The position numbers and the translations under genes are program-made. A stretch of 64,000 nt of DNA. Source: Clostridia bacterium. Its GTDB lineage: Bacteria > Bacillota > Clostridia > Christensenellales > Borkfalkiaceae. The stretch lies in NCBI GenBank assembly GCA_017463145.1, contig JAFTPR010000043.1:1-64000 (forward strand). The letters run 5' to 3'. The number at the start of each line of letters is the position of its first letter. The first letter of the stretch is position 1. The notes under the pieces are model-generated. The model was given only the letters and a program-made list of their open reading frames with translations, did not search any database and was not told where the DNA came from. Positions 29,241 through 38,593 of the stretch are shown here, one piece after another.

Positions 29241-29759
29241 ATGAAAAAATTTTTTGGATTTTTGAAAGAACATTGGCTCAAGTTTCTCGGCGCGGCGATT
29301 GTATTGTTGATTATAAGCGCTATTTTCCAAGATAACGACACGATTTCCATAATCGGTATTTTGGGTATGTTTGTGGCGGGTGCGCTTGCGATAGTGGGGC
29401 TTGTTTTGAAGTTCCTGGAAGGTCTTGCGATCGGTGCACAAAAATTGGGCAACAGTATGAAGAAGATGTTCGGTGGCAAGAAATCGAGCGCAACGAAGAA
29501 GGTGTCGAACGGTCGCAGTATCACAACGCTTACCTCCGGTTCTACCTCTATAGACTTCTACGATTTCGGTGAATATACTTACAGAGCTGCTAAGTATGCG
29601 GTGTTGCAGCCCGTGGATCGTCCCGAAGGTATGGATGCGAATGACGTATTCGTATTCAGAATGAATTATAAGGGTAACGGCGAATATTCATACGAGCTTG
29701 AACCCAATGACGCAACGGTAGACGCAGTATTGCGTATTGCCAACAACGCAAGAAGATAA
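29241..29759 (+). CDS. Membrane protein with C-terminal DUF1292-like domain, 172 aa
   Basis: Two hydrophobic helices (about 14-28 and 36-58), a basic linker (KKMFGGKKSSATKK) and a C-terminal part IDFYDFGEYTYRAAKYAVLQPVDRPEGMDANDVFVFRMNYKGNGEYSYELEPND, which has the YAVL.P and VFVFR pattern of DUF1292. DUF1292 proteins are small Firmicutes proteins of unknown role, often near mnm/alaS genes; fusion to a membrane anchor is less usual. GGTGGAGG lies 9 nt before the ATG. Single-gene unit. Confidence 0.75.
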   Translation: MKKFFGFLKEHWLKFLGAAIVLLIISAIFQDNDTISIIGILGMFVAGALAIVGLVLKFLEGLAIGAQKLGNSMKKMFGGKKSSATKKVSNGRSITTLTSGSTSIDFYDFGEYTYRAAKYAVLQPVDRPEGMDANDVFVFRMNYKGNGEYSYELEPNDATVDAVLRIANNARR

Positions 29760-29771
29760 TCAACGGATCTA

Positions 29772-29802
29772 AAAAAATGCGAGTGAGAACTCGCATTTTT
29801 TT
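29772..29802 (+). terminator. Bidirectional terminator between DUF1292 gene and nifJ
   Basis: AAAAAATGCGAGT / ACTCGCATTTTTT; serves convergent genes. Confidence 0.9.
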
Positions 29803-32800
29803 ATTGCTCGGAAAGTCTTTGATAGAACGAAAACAGCTCTGCATTTTCTTTTTCTGCCTGCGAAAAAAGCTCGTTGGCAAGCGTGGGATTTGCTTTTTGC
29901 AGCGAAGCAAAACGGTTTTCCCGTAACAGAAATTCCCGCAAGGAAATCGAGGGGGCTTTGCTGTCCAAGATAAAGGGCGGTTTTCCCGTTTGTTTCATTG
30001 TAGGATTAAAGCGGAATAAATGCCAATATCCGCTTTCGACGGCAAGGCGTTCTTCCTCCATACACTTGCTCATATTCACGCCGTGGGCGATACAGGGGGA
30101 ATAGGCAAGTATCAGCGACGGTCCGTCGTAGGCTTCCGCTTCCTGTAATACGTTAAGATAGTGCTGTTTGTTTGCGCCCATAGACACTTGCGCCACGTAC
30201 ACGTAGCCGTACGTCATTGCCATCAAGGCTAAGTTTTTGCGTTTTAATCGTTTCCCTCCGACGGAAAACCGAGCTACTGCGCCTTTGGGCGTAGCTTTGG
30301 AGGTTTGTCCGCCTGTATTGGAGTAGACCTGCGAATCAAGGACGAGAACGTTCACGTTTGCGCCGCTTGCCAATACGTGGTCAAGCCCGCCGAATCCTAT
30401 ATCGTACGCCCAACCGTCGCCGCCGATAATCCAGACGGAACGATCCGTGTTTTGCGCGTTGCTTGCAAGACGTATGCCGTAGCCGAACTCGGCGTTGTCT
30501 TCAAACAGAGAGTTTGCCCATGCAGGACCTTGCCCGTTTTTATTTACGGTGTAAGGGCAAGTGGGAGAAGAGCCGCCGTAAATGGAAGAACAGCCCGTAG
30601 CGTTGGCAATTAACATTTTTTCTCCGAAAAGCTGTGTTAATACTTTGATATAAGGCGTTTCTCCGCAACCTGAACAGGCATAAGAAAATTCAAATAAAGG
30701 TTGTGAAAATTGACTGCCTTTTACCGTATGCCGTTTGAATACGGAGGTGTCTGCTGTGTTTGCGTTCAAGGCAAATTCCCAATTTCTGCCCTCGGCGGGT
30801 AAAAGCTCGGTGGTGCGGGTCATAACAAGCGCCTTTTCCTTGGCGGGGCATACTTCGGCGCATACACCGCAACCCATGCAGTCGTGCGGGGCTACCTGTA
30901 TGCGGAACTGTGCATTTTTCAGCCCTGTTGCGGGTTTTGTTGTAAACGTTTGCGGTTTATCCGTTCCGTCCTCCAAGACAAAGGGGCGAATACAAGCGTG
31001 TGGACAAACGAAAGAGCATTGAGCACATTGTATGCAGTTTTCGGGTATCCATTTGGGAATAAGATACGCCGCGCCGTGCTTTTCCAATTTTGTTGTTCCC
31101 GTGGGTACGCTGCCGTCGGGACGGAAAGCGGAAACGGGGAGCGCGTCGCCTTGCAACGATAAAACGGGAAGGATAAACCGTTGAAAATAGTCATTGTTGG
31201 GGCGGGCAAGCGTAGTATTGTTGTCAGTTAAAATCTGCCATTCTTGCGGAATATCGATACGCTTTACCTTGCTTGCCGTCTTTTCAAGGGCGAGCAGATT
31301 GCTTTCGAGTATGTCGTTTCCCTTTTTGGCGAATTTCTCCGTTAAGACCCGCTGCATATGCATTACGGCTGTTTCGTACGGGAGCAACGAGGGGTTTAAC
31401 AGGAAAAAAGCAGCTTGCATGACGGAACTGATACGTCCCTTTAAACCCAATTCATTTACAAGCTCGGTGGCGTTGATTACGTAAAAGTTTGCGTGTTTTT
31501 CAGCAAGCTTACGTTTAAACGGGGCAGGCAGGTATGCGGTCAATTCCTCTACGTCCGTTTTTGGGCAATTCAAAAGAAACGTGCCGTTCTCTTTTAAATC
31601 GGATAGCATATCGTATCGCGTAAGATAGGAGGGATTGTGACAGGCAATAAAATCGGCGTTGTCGATAAGATAAGCCGAACGGATGGGATCGTTTGCGATA
31701 CGCAGGTGCGAAATGGTTACTCCGCCCGATTTTTTGGAATCGTAACAAAAATATCCTTGCACATATTTATCCGTATAATCGCCAAGTATCTTAATAGAGT
31801 TTTTGTTCGCGCCGACCGTTCCGTCCGAGCCAAGCCCGTAAAATTTACAACAAAGCGCGTTTTGGGTTGGTATTGTAAAGCGTTCGCTGTAATCTAGCGA
31901 GGTATGGGTAACGTCGTCGTTAATCCCTACGGTAAAGTGGTTTTTCGGATTGTCCGAAAAAAGGTTTTTAAACACGGCGTAGCACATAGCGGGAGTAAAC
32001 TCCTTGGAACCTAACCCGTATCTTCCGCCTACCGTTTGGATATGCGGAAGCCCGCCTTCTGTAAGCGCGGCGCAAACGTCCAGATAAAGCGGCTCTCCCA
32101 ATGAGCCGGCCTCTTTCGTTCTGTCAAGAACGGCGATACGCTTGCACGTTTTCGGAATGGTTTTTAAAAAAGCTTGCGTATCGAAAGGTCGGTACAGCCG
32201 TACCTTGATAAGTCCTGTTTTTTGTCCGTTTTTTTGCAACGTTTCTACGGTTTCTTCCGCCGTTAAGCAGCCGCTTCCAATCATAACGAGCACGTATTCC
32301 GCATCAGATGCGCCGAAATAATCGAAAAGTCGGTATTGGCGTTTGGTAATGGTTGCAACTTGGTCCATCACCGCTTGTACGGCTTGCGGAACGTTTGCGT
32401 AAAGGGAATTTGCCGCTTCACGGTTTTGAAAGTACGTGTCTGGGTTTTGCGCCGTTCCGCGTTGTAAGGGCGCGTCGGGGGTAAGCGCGCGGTGTTTGAA
32501 TGATTCTAAGTCCTTTTCGTCGAGTAGGGCGCGCATTTCGTCGTATTCGGGGACGTCTATTTTGGATACTTCGTGCGAGGTGCGGAAACCGTCGAAAAAA
32601 TGCAAAAAGGGTATACTTGTTTTAAGAGTGGCAAGATGCGCTACAAGCGCAAGGTCTGCGACTTCTTGTACGGAAGCGCTTGCAAGCATGGCAAACCCCG
32701 TTTGCCGACAAGCCATAACGTCTTGATGGTCGCCGAAAATGCTCAAAGCGTGGGTGGCGATTGCACGGGCGCTGACGTGGAATACGGTCGGCAACAGCTC

Positions 32801-33100
32801 TCCTGCGATTTTGAACATGTTCGGTTGCATCAATAAAAGTCCTTGGCTACACGTATATGTGTTCGCGAGTGCGCCGCACGTCAAACAGCCGTGTAATGCG
32901 CCCGCAACGCCGCTCTCCGATTGCATTTGCACCACTTTGGGTACTGTGTTAAATAGGTTTGTTTTGCCTGTTGCTTGCCATTCGTCGGATAATTCCGCCA
33001 TTGGCGTCGACGGCGTAATCGGGTAAATAACCGCAATTTCCGAAAATGCATAGGCAACGTGTGTGGCTGCGGCATTGCCGTCTATCGTCATTTTTTTCAT
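29801..33100 (-). CDS. nifJ: Pyruvate:ferredoxin (flavodoxin) oxidoreductase
   Basis: 1099 aa, single-chain PFOR converting pyruvate and CoA to acetyl-CoA, CO2 and reduced ferredoxin. Order: domain I (IDGNAAATHVAYAFSEIAVIYPITPSTPMAE), transketolase-like domain II, the gamma domain (GLGSDGTVGANKNSIKILGD), two 4Fe-4S motifs CIQCAQCSFVCPHACIRPF and CMGCGVCAEVCPAKEKAL (about 690-760), then the TPP domain with SGCGETPYIK, GCSSIYGG and GGDGWAYDIGFGG. About 70-90 residues shorter than typical NifJ, but every domain is there; the C-terminal extension is reduced. Shows anaerobic metabolism. Monocistronic, convergent with the DUF1292 gene. Confidence 0.96.
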   Translation of the reverse strand: MKKMTIDGNAAATHVAYAFSEIAVIYPITPSTPMAELSDEWQATGKTNLFNTVPKVVQMQSESGVAGALHGCLTCGALANTYTCSQGLLLMQPNMFKIAGELLPTVFHVSARAIATHALSIFGDHQDVMACRQTGFAMLASASVQEVADLALVAHLATLKTSIPFLHFFDGFRTSHEVSKIDVPEYDEMRALLDEKDLESFKHRALTPDAPLQRGTAQNPDTYFQNREAANSLYANVPQAVQAVMDQVATITKRQYRLFDYFGASDAEYVLVMIGSGCLTAEETVETLQKNGQKTGLIKVRLYRPFDTQAFLKTIPKTCKRIAVLDRTKEAGSLGEPLYLDVCAALTEGGLPHIQTVGGRYGLGSKEFTPAMCYAVFKNLFSDNPKNHFTVGINDDVTHTSLDYSERFTIPTQNALCCKFYGLGSDGTVGANKNSIKILGDYTDKYVQGYFCYDSKKSGGVTISHLRIANDPIRSAYLIDNADFIACHNPSYLTRYDMLSDLKENGTFLLNCPKTDVEELTAYLPAPFKRKLAEKHANFYVINATELVNELGLKGRISSVMQAAFFLLNPSLLPYETAVMHMQRVLTEKFAKKGNDILESNLLALEKTASKVKRIDIPQEWQILTDNNTTLARPNNDYFQRFILPVLSLQGDALPVSAFRPDGSVPTGTTKLEKHGAAYLIPKWIPENCIQCAQCSFVCPHACIRPFVLEDGTDKPQTFTTKPATGLKNAQFRIQVAPHDCMGCGVCAEVCPAKEKALVMTRTTELLPAEGRNWEFALNANTADTSVFKRHTVKGSQFSQPLFEFSYACSGCGETPYIKVLTQLFGEKMLIANATGCSSIYGGSSPTCPYTVNKNGQGPAWANSLFEDNAEFGYGIRLASNAQNTDRSVWIIGGDGWAYDIGFGGLDHVLASGANVNVLVLDSQVYSNTGGQTSKATPKGAVARFSVGGKRLKRKNLALMAMTYGYVYVAQVSMGANKQHYLNVLQEAEAYDGPSLILAYSPCIAHGVNMSKCMEEERLAVESGYWHLFRFNPTMKQTGKPPFILDSKAPSISLREFLLRENRFASLQKANPTLANELFSQAEKENAELFSFYQRLSEQ

Positions 33101-33156
33101 AGAAACACCTCCGTTTACAAGTATTTCCTTTTTTGGAATATTTTATGTGAAAAGGT

Positions 33157-33184
33157 TTGAAAAAAGAAAAAAGTATGGTATAAT
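33157..33184 (+). promoter_or_regulatory. Promoter of the two-component operon
   Basis: TTGAAA (33157-33162), 16 bp, TATAAT (33179-33184) with extended TGG before the -10. Confidence 0.65.
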
Positions 33185-33267
33185 AAATACGGTTTTACAA
33201 AACCTTAACATTTTTTTAACGTTTGTAACATACGTAAATGATAAAGTAAAATAGGAGGTAAGCGAAT

Positions 33268-33939
33268 ATGGCGAAAATTCTTGTAGCGGAAGACGATAAG
33301 GATCTCAATCGGTTTTTGGCGGCGTGCTTGCGCGCAAACGGACACGAAGTGACGGTTTGTTTTGACGGCGCAGAGGCGTTGGAAAAATTCGAGCAGGAAA
33401 AATTCGATTTGATTTTGACGGATATTATGATGCCGCAAACTGACGGTTTCGAGTTGGCGGAAAACATTCGCTTAACGGACAAAAATATTCCCATTGTGTT
33501 TATGTCTGCCAAGGATGATAAACACTCCAAAATGCTCGGTTACACGTTGGGGATAGACGATTACGTTGTAAAACCTTTCGATATGGACGTGTTGAATCTC
33601 AAAATCGGAGCGGTGCTTCGACGCGCAAAAATTCAAACGGAAAAAGAATTAACGGTAGGAAATTTTAAGATGAACGTCGAGGAACGTACGGCTACCGTAG
33701 ACGGCAGAGAAATCTCGCTTACCGTGCGAGAATTTGATTTGCTGTTCAAGCTTCTTTCCTACCCGAAAAAGACGTTTACCCGTTCGGCGTTAATGGATGA
33801 ATTTTGGGATTACGATTCTTCGGCAACCTCGCGTACGGTGGACGTGTATATGGCGAAAATACGTGAAAAGACGGCGGCATGTACGGGTTTTGATATCGTT
33901 ACGGTGCACGGTTTGGGATATAAGGCGGTGCTGAAATGA
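33268..33939 (+). CDS. OmpR/PhoB-family response regulator
   Basis: 223 aa. Receiver domain 1-118 with the acidic pocket EDD (8-10), phosphoacceptor Asp52 in LTDIMMPQ, Ser/Thr in FMSAKD and Lys in VVKPF. The winged-helix effector domain is at 125-223 (LTVREFDLLFKLLSYPKKTFTRSALMDEFW, DVYMAKIREK, GLGYKAV). Overlaps the kinase start by 4 bp (ATGA). GGAGG site. The signal and target genes are not determined; the downstream membrane genes may belong to the same unit. Confidence 0.93.
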   Translation: MAKILVAEDDKDLNRFLAACLRANGHEVTVCFDGAEALEKFEQEKFDLILTDIMMPQTDGFELAENIRLTDKNIPIVFMSAKDDKHSKMLGYTLGIDDYVVKPFDMDVLNLKIGAVLRRAKIQTEKELTVGNFKMNVEERTATVDGREISLTVREFDLLFKLLSYPKKTFTRSALMDEFWDYDSSATSRTVDVYMAKIREKTAACTGFDIVTVHGLGYKAVLK

Positions 33940-34979
33940 AGAATAGGCGCAGCAAACGCTTGGAAATTGTCACGGAGGCGATAATCTTTTTTGCGCTCAT
34001 TGCGCTGATTATCCAGATAGCCGTTTTAATTTACGACTATATCCGTGTGCGGACAGATAATAAGGGATTGATTGCCGTGCTTATGCTGGTGGTCATTCTG
34101 ATTTTGGCTACGTGTTGTACGGTGTTTGATATTGTACGAAGAAAAATAATGGTTGATAAACCTGTCAATGCGATTTTGTCTGCGACCGAACGGATTGCCA
34201 AGGGCGATTTTTCCGTACGGCTGGAAACAGCGCACCCGTACGGCAAATATACGGAATACGACGTAATTATCGAAAACATCAATACAATGGCAAGCGAATT
34301 GCGAAAGAGCGAAATCCTGAAAACGGACTTTGTTTCTAATGTTTCACACGAGTTGAAAACGCCGCTTACTGTCATTCGCAACTATGCAACGCTGCTGCGG
34401 GACGAAGAAGATACGGAATTGCGTAAAAAGTATGCGCAGACTTTGATGGATGCGTCCAAGCGTTTAAGCGATCTTATTACAAATATCTTGAAATTGAATA
34501 AGCTTGAAAACCAAGAGATTCAGCCCGAATACGCAAAGGTCAATTTGACGGCGCTTTTGGCGGAAACGGCGCTTAGCTACGAAGACCTTATCGAAAAAAA
34601 GGAATTATCACTTGATTGTGATTTGCAAGACGTGGAGATTGTTTCGTCGGCAAGCCTTTTGGAAATCATCTTCAATAATCTTTTGTCTAACGCCGTAAAA
34701 TTTACGGAACGGGGCGGAACGGTAAGCCTTTCCTTGACAAAGGAAGTGGATAATGCGGTAATACGTTTTACAGATAGCGGTTGCGGGATCTCACCCGAGG
34801 TGGGTGCGAGAATATTCGAGAAATTCTATCAAGGCGATACGTCGCATGCGCAGGAGGGCAACGGCTTGGGGCTTGCGCTTGTAAAAAAGGTTATTGACGT
34901 GTTGGGCGGGGAAATTTCCGTGGAAAGTGAAATCGGCAAAGGCAGTACGTTTACAGTCATATTAAAAGGAAGTCGGTAA
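33936..34979 (+). CDS. Sensor histidine kinase
   Basis: 347 aa. Two membrane helices (about 14-33 and 44-62) with almost no extracellular loop, so it probably senses membrane or intracellular signals. HAMP-like region 70-125, H-box FVSNVSHELKTPLT with His138, N-box NLLSNAVKF, G1 DSGCGIS, F-box FEKFYQGD and G2 GLGLALVKK. Partner of the overlapping response regulator. Short-loop kinases of this type in Firmicutes often respond to envelope stress; that is inference only. Confidence 0.92.
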   Translation: MKNRRSKRLEIVTEAIIFFALIALIIQIAVLIYDYIRVRTDNKGLIAVLMLVVILILATCCTVFDIVRRKIMVDKPVNAILSATERIAKGDFSVRLETAHPYGKYTEYDVIIENINTMASELRKSEILKTDFVSNVSHELKTPLTVIRNYATLLRDEEDTELRKKYAQTLMDASKRLSDLITNILKLNKLENQEIQPEYAKVNLTALLAETALSYEDLIEKKELSLDCDLQDVEIVSSASLLEIIFNNLLSNAVKFTERGGTVSLSLTKEVDNAVIRFTDSGCGISPEVGARIFEKFYQGDTSHAQEGNGLGLALVKKVIDVLGGEISVESEIGKGSTFTVILKGSR

Positions 34980-34980
34980 A

Positions 34981-35913
34981 ATGAACGAACGGTTTAAAAA
35001 ATTTCTACAAAAGCTGAAAAGTCCCACTTGGAAATTTCTGATACCCGTGTACGCGTTCACGCTTATTTTTATTGCGTTGTCCCTCGTTATGGTTATTATC
35101 GGATTCGAGGGGAAGTGGTACGAGGTGTTTGCGTACGTTTCGTTCGGGTTTGCGGGCATAACGCTTGCGTACACCGTGTATACGGTTGTGAAAGTCGTAC
35201 CCACGGCAAAAGCGAGTGTAATGCGCTTTTTGGAAAGTAAACCGCTTACGGACAGATTGCTCAAAAGCTACGGTTTCCGTACTATCGTATTTGCGGTCGG
35301 CACGTTTACTTTGAGTCTTGCGTACAGCGTATTCAACGGTGCAATGGGTATCGTTTACCGTTCGATTTGGTACGGCGCGCTTGCGGCGTATTATATCATA
35401 CTTGCCGTTATGCGCGGGGGGATTTTGTTGTACCATTCCAAACGTCGGGGAGGGGCAACAGACGAGCTTTCTCAACTGTATACGTATCGGCGTTGCGGCG
35501 TTTTGCTTTTGATTGTCAACGTGGCGCTTTCCTCTGCAATGGCGCAAATGATTTTTGACGATAGGGCGTTTACGTATGCGGGTTGGACGATTTATGCGTT
35601 TGCGGCGTATGCCTTTTTTAAGATTACAATGTCAATTCTCAATTTTTTTAAAGCGAAAAAGGAAGCGGAGTATACGGTAGAAGCAATACGGAATATCAAT
35701 TTGACGGACGCAACCGTGTCGATACTCGCCCTGCAAACGGCGCTTTTGGGGACGTTTTCCACGGCAGAGGTAGACGTTTCTTTATTCAACACCTTAACGG
35801 CTTGCGCGGTGACGGTAATCACGGTGGGATTGGGTGTGTATATGCTCGGGAAAGCAAACAAACGGTTAAAAGAAATACAAGAGGAAAATAAAAATGGAGA
35901 ACAAGGGATTTAA
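34981..35913 (+). CDS. Multi-pass membrane protein, 310 aa
   Basis: About eight hydrophobic helices in pairs, starting at residue 16 (FLIPVYAFTLIFIALSLVMVIIGFEG). No signature motif. It follows the kinase by 1 bp with GGAAGT as a weak site, so it belongs to the same mRNA. It could be a stress-response membrane protein or sensory partner of the kinase. I recognise no family; the amphipathic C-terminus (GKANKRLKEIQEENKNGEQ) is cytoplasmic. Confidence 0.75.
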   Translation: MNERFKKFLQKLKSPTWKFLIPVYAFTLIFIALSLVMVIIGFEGKWYEVFAYVSFGFAGITLAYTVYTVVKVVPTAKASVMRFLESKPLTDRLLKSYGFRTIVFAVGTFTLSLAYSVFNGAMGIVYRSIWYGALAAYYIILAVMRGGILLYHSKRRGGATDELSQLYTYRRCGVLLLIVNVALSSAMAQMIFDDRAFTYAGWTIYAFAAYAFFKITMSILNFFKAKKEAEYTVEAIRNINLTDATVSILALQTALLGTFSTAEVDVSLFNTLTACAVTVITVGLGVYMLGKANKRLKEIQEENKNGEQGI

Positions 35914-36289
35914 ATATACGTACAGCGCTCCTTCCGAAGCGGAACGAAAAGAAATAGACAGTATTCGTAAGCAATACGCGCCGAAAGAATATACGGAAAC
36001 GAAGCTGGAACGGCTTCGCCGTTTGGATTCGCTCGTGCGAAATAAAGCGAATATTTTTGGGCTTGTTTTTGGTATAGTCGGCGTATTATTGTTCGGCGCA
36101 GGGCTTGCGTTTATTTTGGAAATGCATAAATACGTGTTGGGGCTAATCCTTTCCGTGGCGGGGGTATTGCCTATGGCGTTTGCATATCCCGTCTATCAAA
36201 CGGTATTGAAAGGACAAAAGAGAAAATACGGAGAGGAAATTTTGCGGCTTTCCGAAGAATTGCTTGGAAGGGAGGATAGTGAAAGATGA
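35894..36289 (+). CDS. Two-helix membrane protein, 131 aa, paralogue of 37040 gene
   Basis: A charged N-terminal helix (EAERKEIDSIRKQYAPKEYTETKLERLRRLDSLVRNKANI), two membrane helices (about 53-75 and 79-97), then VYQTVLKGQKRKYGEEILRLSEELL. The 118-aa protein at 37040 has the same layout and matching stretches (RRIREQYTERTATKFEELKALD; YKGILKSRKAKYAKEILALSDELL). Starts inside the end of the upstream gene with GAGGAAA. Unknown function. Confidence 0.75.
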   Translation: MENKGFKYTYSAPSEAERKEIDSIRKQYAPKEYTETKLERLRRLDSLVRNKANIFGLVFGIVGVLLFGAGLAFILEMHKYVLGLILSVAGVLPMAFAYPVYQTVLKGQKRKYGEEILRLSEELLGREDSER

Positions 36290-36900
36290 CGGTACAAGAA
36301 AAAATGCATAGCTGTAAACTGTATCTTCCCAACGACGAGGCGTTGATGCGGGAACAGGCGCTTTGTTTGGAAAAGTTGTACGATTTCAATGCAACCCGTC
36401 CAATGGAAATCGAAAAACGGACAATGCTTTTAAAGGAAATGTTTGCAAAAATCGGCGAGGGGTGTTATATTGAGCCGCCTTTTCACGCAAATTTCGGTGG
36501 TAAACACGTATATTTCGGTAAGGGTGTATATGCCAATTTTAATTTGACGCTTGTAGACGATACGTATATTTACGTGGGTGATTATACTATGTTCGGGCCG
36601 AACGTAACGGTGGCTACGGCGGGACATCCCATATTGCCTGCGCTTCGTGAAAAGGGATATCAATACAATGCGCCCGTTACAATCGGAAAAAACTGTTGGT
36701 TGGGCGCGGGTGTGATTGTGTTGCCCGGGGTGAAAATCGGGGATAACGTGGTCATTGGTGCGGGTAGCGTTGTCACGAAAGACTTGCCTGATAACGTAAT
36801 CGCCGTCGGCAATCCTTGCAGGGTATTGCGACAGGTCGGCGAAAAAGACAAAGAGTACTATTTTAAAAATCATAAGATAGATATCTCGGAGCTTGAATAA
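36286..36900 (+). CDS. Maltose/galactoside O-acetyltransferase family protein
   Basis: 204 aa, hexapeptide acetyltransferase of the LacA/Maa/NodL family. The N-terminal Mac domain (MHSCKLYLPNDEALMREQALCLEKLYDFN), then left-handed beta-helix repeats (VYANFNLTLVDDTYIYVGDYTMFGPNVTVATAGHP with the catalytic His in AGHP), and KNCWLGAGVIVLPGVKIGDNVVIGAGSVVTKDLPDNVIAVGNPCRVLR. Transfers acetyl from acetyl-CoA to a sugar. ATGA overlap with the upstream gene, so it belongs to the two-component operon. A terminator follows directly. Confidence 0.93.
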   Translation: MTVQEKMHSCKLYLPNDEALMREQALCLEKLYDFNATRPMEIEKRTMLLKEMFAKIGEGCYIEPPFHANFGGKHVYFGKGVYANFNLTLVDDTYIYVGDYTMFGPNVTVATAGHPILPALREKGYQYNAPVTIGKNCWLGAGVIVLPGVKIGDNVVIGAGSVVTKDLPDNVIAVGNPCRVLRQVGEKDKEYYFKNHKIDISELE

Positions 36901-36930
36901 AAAAATGCGACTTCCACGTCGCATTTTTTT
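36901..36930 (+). terminator. Terminator after acetyltransferase gene
   Basis: AAAAATGCGAC / GTCGCATTTTTTT. Confidence 0.88.
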
Positions 36931-37039
36931 GTTTTACAAATCTTTAACAAAAGAAAATCAAAACGTTTACGGAAAATTGATTTTTTGGCAATAACGCTTT
37001 TGTATACTATAAGTATAAAAAACAAGGGAGTTAAAATAT

Positions 37040-37396
37040 ATGGAACAATTTGAAACAGCAAAAATAAGACGTATACGGGAACAATATACGGAGCGTACCG
37101 CAACGAAGTTTGAGGAGTTGAAAGCGCTCGATATGCAGGTTAAAGCGCCTGCGGAGATATTTGCATACGTATTTGGCGGCGTGGGATCGCTTGTGTTGGG
37201 TACGGGGATGAGTTTGGCTATGAGGATTATCGGCACGTCGCTTGCTTTCGGTATGCCGCTCGGTATTGTAATCGGGTGTGTGGGTCTTGCGATGGTGTCC
37301 GTCAACTATTCGTTTTATAAGGGTATTTTGAAAAGCAGAAAGGCAAAGTATGCGAAAGAAATTTTGGCTTTAAGCGACGAGCTTTTAAATAAATAA
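37040..37396 (+). CDS. Two-helix membrane protein, 118 aa, paralogue of 35894 gene
   Basis: Charged helix, two membrane helices (about 40-62 and 68-92) and a charged C-terminal helix ending EILALSDELLNK. See the paralogue at 35894. GGGAG lies before the ATG. Followed after 19 bp by a small soluble coiled-coil gene, so the two are cotranscribed. Unknown function. Confidence 0.72.
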   Translation: MEQFETAKIRRIREQYTERTATKFEELKALDMQVKAPAEIFAYVFGGVGSLVLGTGMSLAMRIIGTSLAFGMPLGIVIGCVGLAMVSVNYSFYKGILKSRKAKYAKEILALSDELLNK

Positions 37397-37415
37397 TATA
37401 AGGAGAAAAACAACT

Positions 37416-37661
37416 ATGGCAAATTTTTTCAAAAAGGCATTTGAGGACATGAAGGAAAGTGCAAAGGCGCAGCACGAGGTAGACAAGGCGCAATTCGAGG
37501 CGGTGAAAGCGGAATCGAAAGCGCAATGGGAAGAGGCGAAAATGTCGCCTGCGGCACGTCAAGCGAAAATGCAAGAAGAACGGGAGAAACAAATTGCCGA
37601 AGCAAACGCAAGAAAGGCTTCGGCAGAAGCGCGTATTCAAGCGGCAAAAAGTGGTAAATAA
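37416..37661 (+). CDS. Small charged helical protein, 81 aa
   Basis: Nearly all helix: FFKKAFEDMKESAKAQHEVDKAQFEAVKAESKAQWEEAKMSPAARQAKMQEEREKQIAEANARKASAEARIQ. Alanine-, lysine- and glutamate-rich, coiled-coil like; it resembles small stress-type or cell-envelope-associated proteins, but no family can be named. AAGGAG lies before the ATG. Confidence 0.75.
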   Translation: MANFFKKAFEDMKESAKAQHEVDKAQFEAVKAESKAQWEEAKMSPAARQAKMQEEREKQIAEANARKASAEARIQAAKSGK

Positions 37662-37726
37662 CAGTATGCTCCGTTCTGCGGACGGTTGTTGAGGTTGCAG
37701 AAATTTGTTTTCTCGCATATACTGAA

Positions 37727-37759
37727 AATAGGCGCTCGGCGTAAAACCGAGCGCCTATT
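37727..37759 (+). terminator. Hairpin terminator before ZIP gene
   Basis: A 13-bp stem AATAGGCGCTCGG / CCGAGCGCCTATT with a 7-nt loop; only a short T-run. Confidence 0.7.
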
Positions 37760-37780
37760 ATGATACGGGAGAAAAACGAT

Positions 37781-38494
37781 ATGATATTTTGGATGTTGTT
37801 TCCGTTTTTAACAACGGTGCTTGGATCTTTGCTTGTTTACTTTTTCAAAAACGATAATACCTCGCGCGTCAACGCCGTTTTCTTCGGGTTGTCCTCGGGT
37901 ATTATGGTTGCCGCTTCGGTTTGGTCGCTTTTAATGCCTGCTTTAAACGCCTCGGCTTTTTTGGGAAAGTTGGCGTTTGTGCCTGTGGTCGTTGGCTTGC
38001 TTTTGGGCGGTATTTTTATCGTGATTGCGGACACGGTTGCCGTAAAACGGAATAAAAAAGGATTATCTTCGGCGGCAAAACTGTTTTTGGCGGTGACAAT
38101 GCACAACGTGCCCGAGGGGCTTGCGGTTGGATTTTCTTTCGGTTCGGAAAACGTTTTGGCGGCGGTGGGTTTATCGATTGGGATTGGCGTGCAGAATCTA
38201 CCCGAAGGCGCGGCGGTTTCCTTTCCGCTTTGTAGCGAGGGCGTAAAAAAGAATAAGGCGTTTTTATTGGGTGCGTTAAGCGGTATCGTCGAACCGATTT
38301 TTGCCGTAATTGGGTATTTTCTTGCAGGCGCATTAAAGGCTTTGCAACCGTGGTTGCTTGCTTTTTCAGCGGGCGCAATGCTATTGATTGTTGCTGAGGA
38401 CTTATTACCCGACACGGAGGAAAAACAAACGGGCGCGTTGGCGTTTTTGCTTGGTTTTGCGCTCATGATGTCACTCGACGTTGCGCTTGCTTAA
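37781..38494 (+). CDS. ZIP-family metal transporter
   Basis: 237 aa, about eight helices. The metal-binding helix signatures are intact: TMHNVPEGLAVGFSFG (helix IV) and GVQNLPEGAAVSFPL (helix V). These import or exchange Zn2+, Fe2+ or Mn2+. A poorly conserved basic loop (AVKRNKKGLSSAAK) lies before helix IV. The start at 37781 has GGGAG upstream and follows the hairpin; an earlier ATG at 37760 overlaps that hairpin. The metal is not determined. Confidence 0.9.
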   Translation: MIFWMLFPFLTTVLGSLLVYFFKNDNTSRVNAVFFGLSSGIMVAASVWSLLMPALNASAFLGKLAFVPVVVGLLLGGIFIVIADTVAVKRNKKGLSSAAKLFLAVTMHNVPEGLAVGFSFGSENVLAAVGLSIGIGVQNLPEGAAVSFPLCSEGVKKNKAFLLGALSGIVEPIFAVIGYFLAGALKALQPWLLAFSAGAMLLIVAEDLLPDTEEKQTGALAFLLGFALMMSLDVALA

Positions 38495-38532
38495 AATGGG
38501 TGATTTTTCCTGTGAAAATATCAAAAAAAGGC

Positions 38533-38562
38533 TTGACAAGCAGATAACGGGTATGTTATAAT
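38533..38562 (+). promoter_or_regulatory. Promoter of the small-peptide pair
   Basis: TTGACA (38533-38538), 18 bp, TATAAT (38557-38562), 31 bp before the first peptide start. Confidence 0.75.
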
Positions 38563-38593
38563 ATAAAAAATAATATGAAAAGGGAAGAATATT

